A stretch of 53,558 bases of DNA from Roseinatronobacter ekhonensis (GTDB taxonomy: Bacteria; Pseudomonadota; Alphaproteobacteria; Rhodobacterales; Rhodobacteraceae), in contig NZ_UIHC01000022.1 in NCBI RefSeq assembly GCF_900499075.1, positions 1 through 53,558 of the forward strand. Direction: 5' to 3'. Shown here piece by piece: positions 17,898 through 25,811 of the stretch (positions within the stretch are counted from its first letter, which is position 1; every line of letters begins with the position of its first letter). A program made the position numbers and the translations under genes. A model generated the notes under the pieces. The model saw only the letters and a list, made by a program, of their open reading frames with translations, ran no database searches and was not told the DNA's origin.

Positions 17898-18344
17898 ATG
17901 AAACACAGTGTTTTCGCGCTTGTTGCGATTGTGACCTTGGCCTTGAGCGCCTGCTCGCCCGTGCCCCGGTATCATGGCTATGCCCCCGATGACATGCAAT
18001 TGGCCGATATAGAGGTCGGCCAGGATACGCGCGACGACGTGGCGGAAAAGGTCGGACGCCCCGGTGTGTCGGGCGTCATGGAAGGGGCTGCGTGGTATTA
18101 TGTCCAGAGCGACTGGGTCGAAGAAGGCTGGCGCGCACCCGTCGAGGTAAAGCGCGAAGTCGTGGCAATCAGTTTTGACGGCAGCGACCGCGTGGCCAAT
18201 ATAGAGCGTTTCGGGTTGGCAGAGGGCGAGGTCGTGGCATTGTCGCGCCGCGTGACGAATACAGGACCATCCGGACAATCCATCTTGCGTCAGCTTTTGA
18301 GCAATTTCGGCCAGTTCAACCCCGCACAGATGTTGGGCGGGTAA
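17898..18344 (+). CDS. bamE: outer membrane protein assembly factor BamE
   Basis: A 148-residue lipoprotein of the SmpA/OmlA family, part of the BAM complex that inserts beta-barrel proteins into the outer membrane. The signal peptide ends in a lipobox L16-S17-A18-C19. The mature domain has the family pattern IEVGQDTRDDVAEKVGRPG followed by an aromatic-rich strand, AAWYYVQSDWV. The C-terminal 30 residues extend beyond the core fold. The start is the ATG at 17898, with AAAGGGCGG upstream. It is divergent from DUF177 and is followed in the same direction by olsB. Confidence 0.92.
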   Translation: MKHSVFALVAIVTLALSACSPVPRYHGYAPDDMQLADIEVGQDTRDDVAEKVGRPGVSGVMEGAAWYYVQSDWVEEGWRAPVEVKREVVAISFDGSDRVANIERFGLAEGEVVALSRRVTNTGPSGQSILRQLLSNFGQFNPAQMLGG

Positions 18345-18373
18345 GCACGGCATAACGGGTCGGGGCAGCTGCG

Positions 18374-19126
18374 ATGACCATACCAGACGCCTTTCACGAC
18401 CATAATTTCGGTCGGTTGACGCTGCGGGTTGCGCAATCCGAGGGTGATCTGGCGCAGGTGGCACAGTTGCGCCGCGTGCGGTTTCGCGGCAACCGCGGCG
18501 CGGATCTGGACCGCTTTGACCCGCTATGCGACCATTTGCTGATAACCGAGGCAGAGACCGAGGGCGCGCTCGCCTGTGCGCGCTTGCGCCTGCTGGATGG
18601 CCCGGCGCTGGATGAATGCTACAGCGCGCAGTATTATGATCTGTCGCCGCTGGTGCGCGCCCGGCTCCGCGCGCTAGAGCTGGGGCGCGTTTGTATCGCC
18701 GATGACCGCCGCCAAGACCCCGACATCCTGCGCGCGCTTCTGGCTGGAATCGCACGCCGCGCAGAGGCGCAGAGCGTGGATTTGCTGATCGGCTGTGCGT
18801 CGTTCAAAGGCGACGAGCCGGGGCGGCACAAAGCCGCGCTTGGCTGGTTGCGCGCGCGCCATACCGGCCCCGCCGAGCTGTGCCCCGCCAAGCGCGACCC
18901 CCTTGCCTTCGACCTGCCGCAGCCGGGCGATATTGCTGACCAGAAGGGCGCGATGCAGTCCATCCCGCCTTTGTTGCGTATGTATCTGGGCATGGGGGGC
19001 TGGGTGTCGGACCATGCTGTGCGCGACCCCAATCTGGATACGTTGCATGTGTTTACCGCAGTCGAGATTGCGCGCATTCCGCCCAATCGCAAACGCTTGT
19101 TGATGGGGATGGCACAGTCACGGTAA
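18374..19126 (+). CDS. olsB: OlsB-like ornithine N-acyltransferase
   Basis: A 250-residue GNAT-fold acyltransferase. OlsB joins a 3-hydroxy fatty acid from ACP to ornithine, the first step of ornithine lipid synthesis. Recognised family segments are VAQLRRVRF, DRFDPLCDHLL, YYDLSPL, ALELGRVCI, LLIGCASFKG and GGWVSDHAV followed by LHVFTAVEI and PPNRKRLL. The usual partner olsA (O-acyltransferase) is not adjacent; cysE follows instead. It lies 29 bases after bamE and may share its transcript. The family is clear; the exact substrate is inferred. Confidence 0.8.
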   Translation: MTIPDAFHDHNFGRLTLRVAQSEGDLAQVAQLRRVRFRGNRGADLDRFDPLCDHLLITEAETEGALACARLRLLDGPALDECYSAQYYDLSPLVRARLRALELGRVCIADDRRQDPDILRALLAGIARRAEAQSVDLLIGCASFKGDEPGRHKAALGWLRARHTGPAELCPAKRDPLAFDLPQPGDIADQKGAMQSIPPLLRMYLGMGGWVSDHAVRDPNLDTLHVFTAVEIARIPPNRKRLLMGMAQSR

Positions 19127-19201
19127 ACGGCGCGGACCAATTGTCTTTTGGTGCCGCGCGGTTATATCTATTTATCTACAATCCAAGACGGAGGGCAGTT
19201 G

Positions 19202-20014
19202 ATGGCCCAAGCCCAGAAACCCAACCTGCATTCCCTCGACCCGGTCTGGGAGCGTATCCGCCACGAGGCTGAGGCCGCGCTGGACGCCGAACCTCTGCTC
19301 GGGGGGATGTTTCATTCCTCTGTCCTGCACCATAAAACGCTGGAACAGGCGCTTGCCTTCCGTCTTAGCCAAAAGCTGAGCACGGCGGAGCTGTCCGAAC
19401 AGATCCTGAGAGAGATCATGGACGCGGCCCATGCGGCAGACCCCACCTTGGGAGAAGCGGCGCGCGCAGATATTGTCGCCACGTTCGAGCGTGACCCGGC
19501 GTGCAACCGTTTTCTGAAACCCTTGTTGTATTTCAAAGGATTTCAGGCGGTGCAGGCGCATCGCATATCGCACTGGCTGTGCCGTGAGGGGCGGGCAGAT
19601 TTCGCCAGCCTGATCCAGATGCGGGTGTCGGAATGCTTCGGGGTCGATATTCACCCCGGCGCACGGGTCGGCCGTGGCATTATGATTGACCACGCGCATT
19701 CCATCGTGATCGGGGAAACCGCCGTGGTGGGCGACAATGTGTCGATGCTGCATTCCGTCACGCTGGGCGGCACCGGCAAGGAAGACGGCGACCGTCATCC
19801 CAAGATCGGCAATGGTGTGCTGATCGGCGCCGGCGCCAAGGTGCTGGGCAACATTCATGTCGGCGATTGCGCCCGTATCGCCGCCGGGTCGGTCGTGCTG
19901 GAAGATGTTCCTGCGCGCAAAACCGTGGCGGGTGTGCCAGCGCGGATTGTCGGTGAGGCGGGATGCGCCCAACCGTCATTGACCATGGACCAGCTTTTTC
20001 GCGGTGAAATCTGA
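19202..20014 (+). CDS. cysE: serine O-acetyltransferase
   Basis: A 270-residue enzyme that makes O-acetylserine from serine and acetyl-CoA, the first step of cysteine synthesis. The N-terminal helical domain (VWERIRHEAEAALDAEPLLG) is followed by a left-handed beta-helix of hexapeptide repeats. That region holds DIHPGARVGRGIMIDHAHS, with the catalytic histidine-aspartate region, and GIGETAVV-type IVIGETAVVGDNVS. The start is the ATG at 19202, with GGAGGG seven bases upstream. A perfect 14-bp hairpin follows the stop. Confidence 0.95.
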   Translation: MAQAQKPNLHSLDPVWERIRHEAEAALDAEPLLGGMFHSSVLHHKTLEQALAFRLSQKLSTAELSEQILREIMDAAHAADPTLGEAARADIVATFERDPACNRFLKPLLYFKGFQAVQAHRISHWLCREGRADFASLIQMRVSECFGVDIHPGARVGRGIMIDHAHSIVIGETAVVGDNVSMLHSVTLGGTGKEDGDRHPKIGNGVLIGAGAKVLGNIHVGDCARIAAGSVVLEDVPARKTVAGVPARIVGEAGCAQPSLTMDQLFRGEI

Positions 20015-20033
20015 CCGCTGCAGGACGTAAACC

Positions 20034-20068
20034 AAACAGGCGCGCGGGTCATTTCCGCGCGCCTGTTT
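20034..20068. terminator. bidirectional terminator between cysE and ohr
   Basis: A perfect 14-bp stem AAACAGGCGCGCGG (20034-20047) / CCGCGCGCCTGTTT (20055-20068) with a seven-base loop. T-runs on both strands make it a terminator for cysE (rightward) and the Ohr gene (leftward), whose stops lie 20 and 9 bases away. Confidence 0.88.
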
Positions 20069-20076
20069 GCGTCTGG

Positions 20077-20511
20077 CTAGTCTGCGCGGCGCGGAATGAT
20101 CGTCAGAGACCCGCGCGTTGCGTCGGAATAGGGGCAGACATGGTGCCCGCCCGCGATCAGGTCATCGGCCACGTCATCGTCGACATCGGGCAGCGACACA
20201 TCCAGTTCCACCGAAATGCCAAAGCCGTCATCGTCGCGCGGCCCCATGCCGACCGTTGCCGTGACAGAGGCATCATCGGGCACGCTGATTTTCTTGCCCC
20301 GCCCGTAGGCACGCATCGCGCCTAGAAAGCAAGCGGCATAGCCCGCCGCAAACAACTGCTCGGGGTTCACGCCGTCGCCGCCCGCGCCGCCCAACTCCTT
20401 CGGGGTCGACATTGTCAGGTCTAGCGCGCCGTCATGGGTTTTGGATTGCCCCTCGCGTCCGCCACCGGTTGCCGTGGCCTTGGTGCTATAGAGAACTTTT
20501 GATGCTGGCAT
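20077..20511 (-). CDS. ohr: organic hydroperoxide resistance protein (Ohr/OsmC)
   Basis: A 144-residue thiol peroxidase of the Ohr subfamily, which reduces fatty acid and other organic hydroperoxides using a lipoamide-linked reductant. The two redox cysteines are in AACFLGAM and HHVCPYSDAT, and NPEQLFAAGYAACF is the family hallmark. The N-terminus VLYSTKATATGGGREGQSKT is typical of Ohr rather than OsmC. The start at 20511 has GGAGG close upstream. The gene lies beside the pdh operon, which encodes lipoylated proteins. No ohrR regulator gene is adjacent. Confidence 0.93.
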   Translation of the reverse strand: MPASKVLYSTKATATGGGREGQSKTHDGALDLTMSTPKELGGAGGDGVNPEQLFAAGYAACFLGAMRAYGRGKKISVPDDASVTATVGMGPRDDDGFGISVELDVSLPDVDDDVADDLIAGGHHVCPYSDATRGSLTIIPRRAD

Positions 20512-20599
20512 GGTTGCCTCCAATTAGGGTTATCTTCCTCAAGAGGTATGAACCCTGTTCTGGTCTTCAACCGCGCGTGGTGAATTGCACAACAAAAGA

Positions 20600-20626
20600 C
20601 CCCCGCCCGATCGGTTCGGGCGGGGG
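20600..20626 (-). terminator. terminator of the pdhABC operon
   Basis: A perfect 11-bp GC-rich stem CCCCCGCCCGA (20600-20610) / TCGGGCGGGGG (20616-20626) with a five-base loop. On the minus strand it is followed by TCTTTTGTT, a good T-run, 28 bases beyond the pdhC stop. Confidence 0.88.
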
Positions 20627-20653
20627 CGTCAAGTCATGGATCTGACCGGCAGG

Positions 20654-21955
20654 TTACGCCAGCATCGTGACCGGATTTTCCAGATAGGCGACCACTTCGC
20701 GCAGGAATTCCGCGCCAAGCGCACCGTCGATCACCCGGTGATCAACCGACAGGGTCATGGACATGACAGTCGCCACTTTCAACTCGCCATCCTTGCCCAC
20801 GACCGGCTTTTTCACACCCGCGCCCACGGCGAGGATGGACCCGTGCGGCGGGTTGATGACGGCATCGAAATTCTCGATCCCGAACATGCCAAGGTTGGAA
20901 ATCGCCATCGACCCGCCGACATATTCATGCGGCGCAAGCTTCTTGTTGCGCGCGCGCCCGGCAAGATCCTTCATTTCCGCCGACAGCGCTGACAGCGATT
21001 TCAGGTGCGAGTCCTTCAAGACTGGCGTGAACAGCCCGCCCTCAATGGCGACCGCGACGGCCACATCCGACGGCTTCAGCCGCAAGATACGGTCGCCCGC
21101 CCAGACTGCGTTACAATCGGGTACGGCTTGCAGCGCCATGGCGCTGGCCTTGATGATGAAGTCATTGACCGACAGCTTCACGCCGCGCGGCTCCAGTTGC
21201 TTGTTCAGATCGGCGCGGAACTTCATCAGCGCATCCAGCTGCACCTCGCGGCGCAGGTAGAAATGCGGGATGGTCTGCTTGGCTTCGGTCAGGCGGCTGG
21301 CAACTGTTTTGCGCATGCCGTCAAGCGCGACCTCTTCATAGTCGCGCCCCTCATACATGCGCGCGACCATGTCGGCGCTGGGACCGGTGGGCATCGCGGC
21401 AGCTTTGGCCGGTGCGGCGGCTGCCGGTGCCGCTGCCTGCGGGGCAGGGGCCGCACCTGGCTTGGCATCCATCACATCGGCCTTGACGATACGGCCATGC
21501 GGGCCAGAGCCTGTGATCTGGCCAAGGTCCAGACCTTTTTCGGCCGCGATCCGGCGCGCGAGCGGCGAGGCAAAGACGCGCCCGCCGTCCTTGACAGGGG
21601 CAGGCGGAGCGGCTGTGGCCTGAGGCCCCGGCTCGGGGGCCGGGGCGGGTGTCACTTCAGCAGCCGCCGCGCCCCGGGCCTGATCCGGGGCCTCTATGTC
21701 AGCGGCGCTTTCGCCGTCTTCGAGCAGTACGGCGATGGGGGTGTTCACTTTCACCCCTTCGCTGCCTTCGGCGACCATGATCTTGCCGATCACGCCTTCA
21801 TCGACGGCCTCGAATTCCATCGTCGCCTTGTCGGTTTCGATCTCGGCCAGGATATCGCCCGACGACACGGTGTCGCCTTCCTTGACCAGCCATTTTGCAA
21901 GCGTCCCTTCCTCCATTGTCGGGGACAGCGCGGGCATGAGTATTTCTGTCGGCAT
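20654..21955 (-). CDS. pdhC: pyruvate dehydrogenase E2, dihydrolipoamide acetyltransferase
   Basis: A 433-residue E2 core subunit. Domains in order: lipoyl domain (residues 1-78, lipoylated K43 in ETDKATMEF); Ala/Pro-rich linker; peripheral subunit-binding domain (about 130-165, [19 protein letters not shown]); a second Ala-rich linker; and the catalytic acetyltransferase domain, ending with [14 protein letters not shown], which holds the catalytic His and Asp. It transfers the acetyl group from E1 to CoA. It is the third gene of the leftward pdhA-pdhB-pdhC operon, starting 12 bases after pdhB with AGGAGGGG upstream. Its lipoyl domain is nearly identical to the one in pdhB, and its linker carries a palindrome at codons 89-95. 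Confidence 0.96.
   Translation of the reverse strand: MPTEILMPALSPTMEEGTLAKWLVKEGDTVSSGDILAEIETDKATMEFEAVDEGVIGKIMVAEGSEGVKVNTPIAVLLEDGESAADIEAPDQARGAAAAEVTPAPAPEPGPQATAAPPAPVKDGGRVFASPLARRIAAEKGLDLGQITGSGPHGRIVKADVMDAKPGAAPAPQAAAPAAAAPAKAAAMPTGPSADMVARMYEGRDYEEVALDGMRKTVASRLTEAKQTIPHFYLRREVQLDALMKFRADLNKQLEPRGVKLSVNDFIIKASAMALQAVPDCNAVWAGDRILRLKPSDVAVAVAIEGGLFTPVLKDSHLKSLSALSAEMKDLAGRARNKKLAPHEYVGGSMAISNLGMFGIENFDAVINPPHGSILAVGAGVKKPVVGKDGELKVATVMSMTLSVDHRVIDGALGAEFLREVVAYLENPVTMLA
21671..21691. repeat. palindromic element in the pdhC linker
   Basis: A 7-bp inverted repeat GCCCCGG (21671-21677) / CCGGGGC (21685-21691) around GCCTGAT. It lies in the codons for the linker between lipoyl and subunit-binding domains, at residues 89-95. 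A matching element lies at the same codons in pdhB. Confidence 0.6.
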
Positions 21956-21966
21956 CTGAACCCCTC

Positions 21967-23331
21967 CTAGCGGTATGTGACTTTATGCGCGGCTTCGACC
22001 ACTTCGTCGGTCGTGACCAGTGCCAGCTTTTCAAGGTTCGCCGCGTAAGGCATGGGCACATCCTTGCCGCATAGGTTGATGACCGGCGCATCCAGGTGGT
22101 CGAAGGCCTGTTCCATCACCACAGAGCTGATGAAATTACCGACAGAGCCTTGCGGGTAGCCCTCTTCCACCGTGATCAGGCGGTTGGTCTTGCGGACAGA
22201 GGCAAGGATTGTATCGGTGTCCAAGGGCCGGATCGTGCGCAGGTTGATGACCTCTGCATTGATCCCGTCCTTGGCCAACCGTTCGGCCGCTTCCAGCGCG
22301 TAGGTCATGCCAATGCCGAAGCTGACGATGGTCACGTCCTCGCCCGCGCGCGCGATCTGCGCCTTGCCGAAGGGGATCGTGAAATCGTCCATCACCGGCA
22401 CATCGAAGCTTTTGCCATAAAGGATTTCGTTTTCCAGAAAGATCACCGGGTTCGGGTCGCGGACGGCCTGTTTCAGCAGGCCCTTCGCATCGGATGCCGA
22501 ATAGGGCATGACCACTTTCAGCCCCGGAATGGCGCTATACCACGCAGCATAACACTGGCTGTGCTGCGCGCCCACGCGCGCCGCCGCGCCGTTCGGACCA
22601 CGGAACACGATGGGGCACCCCATTTGCCCGCCCGACATATACAGCGTCTTGGCGGCAGAGTTGATGATCTGGTCAATCGCCTGCATGGCGAAGTTGAAGG
22701 TCATGAATTCGACAATCGGGCGCAATCCGCCAAAGGCTGCACCCACACCGATCCCGGCAAAGCCGTGTTCGGTGATGGGCGTGTCGATCACGCGTTTCGC
22801 GCCGAATTCGTCCAGCAGCCCTTGGGTGATCTTGTAGGCCCCCTGATATTCGGCGACTTCCTCGCCCATCACAAACACTTCGGGTGCGCGGCGCATTTCT
22901 TCGGCCATGGCGTCGCGCAACGCCTCGCGCACAGTCTGTTTGCGGGTTTCGGTGCCTTCGGGCCAGTCGGGGCTGGTATCGGTCTTTGGAGCCTCTGGCG
23001 CTGGAGCGGCTGTCGCAGGAGTTGCGGGTGCTGCCGCAGGGGCCGCGCCCCGGTCTTGAACCGGGGCCTCCACGTTGTCCACGCTTTCGCCCTCCTCGAC
23101 CAGCACTGCGATGGGGGTGTTCACTTTCACCCCTTCGGTGCCTTCGGCGACCATGATCTTGCCGATCGTGCCTTCGTCGACCGCCTCGAATTCCATCGTG
23201 GCTTTGTCGGTCTCGATCTCTGCCAGAATATCTCCGGCGGAAACGGTATCACCCTCTTTCACCAGCCACTTGGCCAGCGTGCCTTCTTCCATGGTCGGAG
23301 AGAGGGCGGGCATCAGAATTTCGGTTGCCAT
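21967..23331 (-). CDS. pdhB: pyruvate dehydrogenase E1 beta subunit with N-terminal lipoyl domain
   Basis: A 454-residue E1-beta subunit. The N-terminal 78 residues are a lipoyl domain with K43 in ETDKATMEF, joined by an Ala/Pro-rich linker to the E1-beta domain (about 125-454). That part shows [54 protein letters not shown] and [16 protein letters not shown]1 alpha-beta decarboxylates pyruvate using thiamine diphosphate. A lipoylated E1-beta is known from rhizobia and other alphaproteobacteria. The gene lies between pdhA and pdhC in the same direction with short gaps. Its linker carries a palindrome at codons 89-95. Confidence 0.96.
   Translation of the reverse strand: MATEILMPALSPTMEEGTLAKWLVKEGDTVSAGDILAEIETDKATMEFEAVDEGTIGKIMVAEGTEGVKVNTPIAVLVEEGESVDNVEAPVQDRGAAPAAAPATPATAAPAPEAPKTDTSPDWPEGTETRKQTVREALRDAMAEEMRRAPEVFVMGEEVAEYQGAYKITQGLLDEFGAKRVIDTPITEHGFAGIGVGAAFGGLRPIVEFMTFNFAMQAIDQIINSAAKTLYMSGGQMGCPIVFRGPNGAAARVGAQHSQCYAAWYSAIPGLKVVMPYSASDAKGLLKQAVRDPNPVIFLENEILYGKSFDVPVMDDFTIPFGKAQIARAGEDVTIVSFGIGMTYALEAAERLAKDGINAEVINLRTIRPLDTDTILASVRKTNRLITVEEGYPQGSVGNFISSVVMEQAFDHLDAPVINLCGKDVPMPYAANLEKLALVTTDEVVEAAHKVTYR
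23047..23067. repeat. palindromic element in the pdhB linker
   Basis: An 8-bp inverted repeat GCCCCGGT (23047-23054) / ACCGGGGC (23060-23067) with loop CTTGA. It lies in the linker after the lipoyl domain, at residues 89-95 of PdhB, the same codon positions as the pdhC element. Confidence 0.65.
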
Positions 23332-23351
23332 TGTGTGCTATCCCCCCAAAA

Positions 23352-24362
23352 TCACGCGTTTTGCGGCACTTCGGCCGCATAAATATCTGTCCAAAGCTCT
23401 TCCGGCGCTGGTTCCGGGCTTTCCTTGGCGAAATCCGCAGCCTCGCTCACGATGCCCTTGATCTCCTTGTCCACGGCTTTCAGATCTTCCTCGGATGCGT
23501 GCTTGCCTTGCAGTAGCAATTCGCGGACATGCTCGATCGCATCACGCTCTTCGCGCATTTTCTGAACCTCGTCGCGGGTGCGGTATTTGGCCGGGTCCGA
23601 CATGGAATGGCCGCGATAGCGGTAGGTCATGATTTCCAGAATATACGGCCCCTTGCGCGCGCGGCAGTGGGCAACAGCCTTCTCGCCCGCGGCTTTCACC
23701 GCCAGCACATCCATACCGTCGACTTCCTCGCCCACGATGCCATACGCCGCACCACGTTCCCAAAGGCTGGGTGACTTGGTGGCGCGCTGCACGCTCGTGC
23801 CCATGGCGTATTTGTTGTTCTCGATGACAAAGATCACCGGAAGCGACCATAGCATCGCCATGTTGTAGGTTTCATAAACCTGGCCCTGATTGGCCGCGCC
23901 ATCGCCGAAATAGGTAAAGGTGACGTTATCATTGTCCTTGTACATGTCGGAAAAGGCCAGTCCGGCCCCAAGCGGCACATTGGCGCCGACAATGCCGTGA
24001 CCGCCGTAGAAGTGCTTTTCCTTGCTGAACATGTGCATCGAGCCGCCCTTGCCGCGCGAATAGCCGCCGTCGCGACCGGTCAGCTCTGCCATCACGCCCT
24101 TCGGGTCCATCCCGCAGGCCAGCATATGGCCGTGGTCGCGATACGTGGTGATGCGCTTGTCATCGGGTTTTGCCGTGGCTTCCAGCCCCACGACGACCGC
24201 TTCCTGACCGATATACAGGTGACAGAACCCGCCAATCAGGCCCATCCCGTAAAGCTGACCGGCCTTTTCCTCGAACCGGCGGATCAGCAGCATGTTGCGA
24301 TAATAGCTCAGCAATTCATCTGCCGAGACGTTGGATTTCGGTGTCGCTTTGCGTGTCGCCAT
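23352..24362 (-). CDS. pdhA: pyruvate dehydrogenase E1 alpha subunit
   Basis: A 336-residue E1-alpha subunit. The thiamine diphosphate motif runs from GDGAANQG (residues 153-160) to VIENNKYAMGT. The first-loop substrate region GGFCHLYIGQEAVVVG and the later YRGHSMSDPAKYR, equivalent to the regulated loop of the mitochondrial enzyme, are present. The start is the ATG at 24362, preceded by GGAGGGG. It opens the pdhA-pdhB-pdhC operon; pdhB begins 20 bases after its stop. The 278-base divergent region upstream contains a 15-bp direct repeat. Confidence 0.96.
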   Translation of the reverse strand: MATRKATPKSNVSADELLSYYRNMLLIRRFEEKAGQLYGMGLIGGFCHLYIGQEAVVVGLEATAKPDDKRITTYRDHGHMLACGMDPKGVMAELTGRDGGYSRGKGGSMHMFSKEKHFYGGHGIVGANVPLGAGLAFSDMYKDNDNVTFTYFGDGAANQGQVYETYNMAMLWSLPVIFVIENNKYAMGTSVQRATKSPSLWERGAAYGIVGEEVDGMDVLAVKAAGEKAVAHCRARKGPYILEIMTYRYRGHSMSDPAKYRTRDEVQKMREERDAIEHVRELLLQGKHASEEDLKAVDKEIKGIVSEAADFAKESPEPAPEELWTDIYAAEVPQNA

Positions 24363-24492
24363 GCTTGGCCACCCCTCCCTTGATGACAATAGTTCAACGT
24401 TAAACAATCCTTTAGCGCAAATTTTTTTCGGTTGCGAGGGTTTTATGGCAAACCCGCCATGCACTGAATGCAAGGCACATTCGGTGTCGCGG

Positions 24493-24526
24493 CCATCAGA
24501 ATTAGTGGCGCCCATCAGAATTAGTG
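24493..24526. repeat. tandem 15-bp direct repeat in the pdhA upstream region
   Basis: CCATCAGAATTAGTG occurs at 24493-24507 and again exactly at 24512-24526, a 19-base period with a GCGC spacer. It lies in the divergent intergenic region between pdhA and the DUF6455-like gene. It may be a pair of regulator sites or a recent local duplication. Confidence 0.7.
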
Positions 24527-24640
24527 AATGTGTTAAATGGCCCTTGCGGGCCGGAACGAATCATGATGTTGTGCAATTATAAGTTGTTTCCGCTTAAAGC
24601 CCTATTCCCACATCTCGGCGCAACAAAAGCAGGAGGCTTC

Positions 24641-25021
24641 ATGGCGCAGGAGTACTGGAACGCGGCCCTCAAGGCTGAAAAGCTGCCATACGGATTTTTC
24701 GTGATGCGACCAGAAGCGGCGATGACGCATGCTGGCCTGCCGCGTTTCATCCGAGAGTTGAACATCTGGAAAATGGCTGCGGCGCTGCAAATCGACATGG
24801 TTGGCGCGATCAAATCGGGTGTGCTAACGCGTGATAACCCGCTGGATCTGTTACATTCCATGACGCGGCGTTGCGCAGCCTGCGACAAGACGGAAGAGTG
24901 CGGGCGCGAGTTGCGCGCGCTCAATTCCCCGGCGAAAGGCCCGCCGGAGTTTTGCCGCGTCAAGAACCGGCTGTCGGAATTGGCAATTCAACAGCGGCCG
25001 GGTCACAGTCAGGCTTCGTGA
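24641..25021 (+). CDS. DUF6455-like small cysteine protein
   Basis: A 126-residue cytoplasmic-looking protein. After an aromatic N-terminus it has a helical stretch (FIRELNIWKMAAALQIDMVG) and then a cysteine cluster: RRCAACDKTEECGRELRA followed by PPEFCRVKNRL. The four clustered cysteines and the PEFC element resemble DUF6455 proteins of Rhodobacteraceae; metal or iron-sulfur binding is possible but not shown. The start is the ATG at 24641, with AGGAGG six bases upstream. Its 3' end overlaps the convergent universal stress protein gene by 62 bases, so one of the two ends may be slightly misplaced. Confidence 0.7.
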   Translation: MAQEYWNAALKAEKLPYGFFVMRPEAAMTHAGLPRFIRELNIWKMAAALQIDMVGAIKSGVLTRDNPLDLLHSMTRRCAACDKTEECGRELRALNSPAKGPPEFCRVKNRLSELAIQQRPGHSQAS

Positions 25022-25811
25022 CCAACACATCGGTTGGGGGCGCGCGCATCAGGTCGCGCGCGTAATTGCCAAGCCGTGTCGGGTCGCGCCCCGATTGGCT
25101 GCCGATTGTCAGCAAGTCAGGTTGCAATTCCGCCATGCGGTAGCGCAATACCTCGTGCACGCCTCCGGGAACGATTTCCGGGGTTTGCAAGGTCGGGGGC
25201 AGGCCGCGGCATTCCAGAAACGTGCTGCGCTGCGCGGTTGCCTTGTTCAGCGCAGTCTGACGGTTGGCCGCTGTGTCGGTTGCCGTGATGGGCAATGCAT
25301 GAATGGCGTGGAACGCGGCATCGGGTGCGAGCGTTGCGGCTTCGCCCAACCCCCCAGAGCAAACCGGATCGAAGCTGAGCGCACCCAGTACGCGCTGGTA
25401 GGGTTGCGCCGGATGGGTCTGGGCGATGAGCACGGGGCAGGATACACCAAGCGTGATCCGCTCCATCGTGGTCATGCGCAGACTGTCCAGCACGCGGCGT
25501 TCGCGGTGCAACCCCAGAACGACCAGCCCCGCGCCAAGTTGCGTGGCAAGCGTTGAGATCTGCTCTGACGGCGCACCGTCCAAAAGGAACAGGTCTTCGG
25601 GGCGTCCGCCATGCTGTTCCAGTGTCGTGCGCAGGTCATCCTCGGATACGCGGGCCAGACTAAGCCGGAACCGCGCGCGCAGCGGTTTGCGCACATGCAC
25701 CAGAACCAACCGCGCGTTCCAGATGCGTGCCACAAGTGCTGCCCGCCCCAGCACCGCGCGCGAGCGTTTGGTGCCGTCTGTGGCAGCAAGGATTGTGCTG
25801 CGCGCGTTCAT
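24960..25811 (-). CDS. two-domain universal stress protein
   Basis: A 283-residue tandem UspA protein. Domain 1 (about 1-140) begins with STILAATDGTKRSRAVLGRA and contains LVVLGLHRERRVLDSLRMTT and the strand-forming SCPVLIAQ. Domain 2 (about 145-275) ends with LLTIGSQSGRDPTRLGNYARDL and TDVLVTKP. The nucleotide-binding G2xG9xS pattern is only approximate, so ATP binding is uncertain. Its start overlaps the stop of the Hint-domain gene by four bases (ATGA), so the two are translationally coupled. The 3' end overlaps the convergent DUF6455-like gene by 62 bases. Confidence 0.85.
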   Translation of the reverse strand: MNARSTILAATDGTKRSRAVLGRAALVARIWNARLVLVHVRKPLRARFRLSLARVSEDDLRTTLEQHGGRPEDLFLLDGAPSEQISTLATQLGAGLVVLGLHRERRVLDSLRMTTMERITLGVSCPVLIAQTHPAQPYQRVLGALSFDPVCSGGLGEAATLAPDAAFHAIHALPITATDTAANRQTALNKATAQRSTFLECRGLPPTLQTPEIVPGGVHEVLRYRMAELQPDLLTIGSQSGRDPTRLGNYARDLMRAPPTDVLVTKPDCDPAAVELPIPTAGS

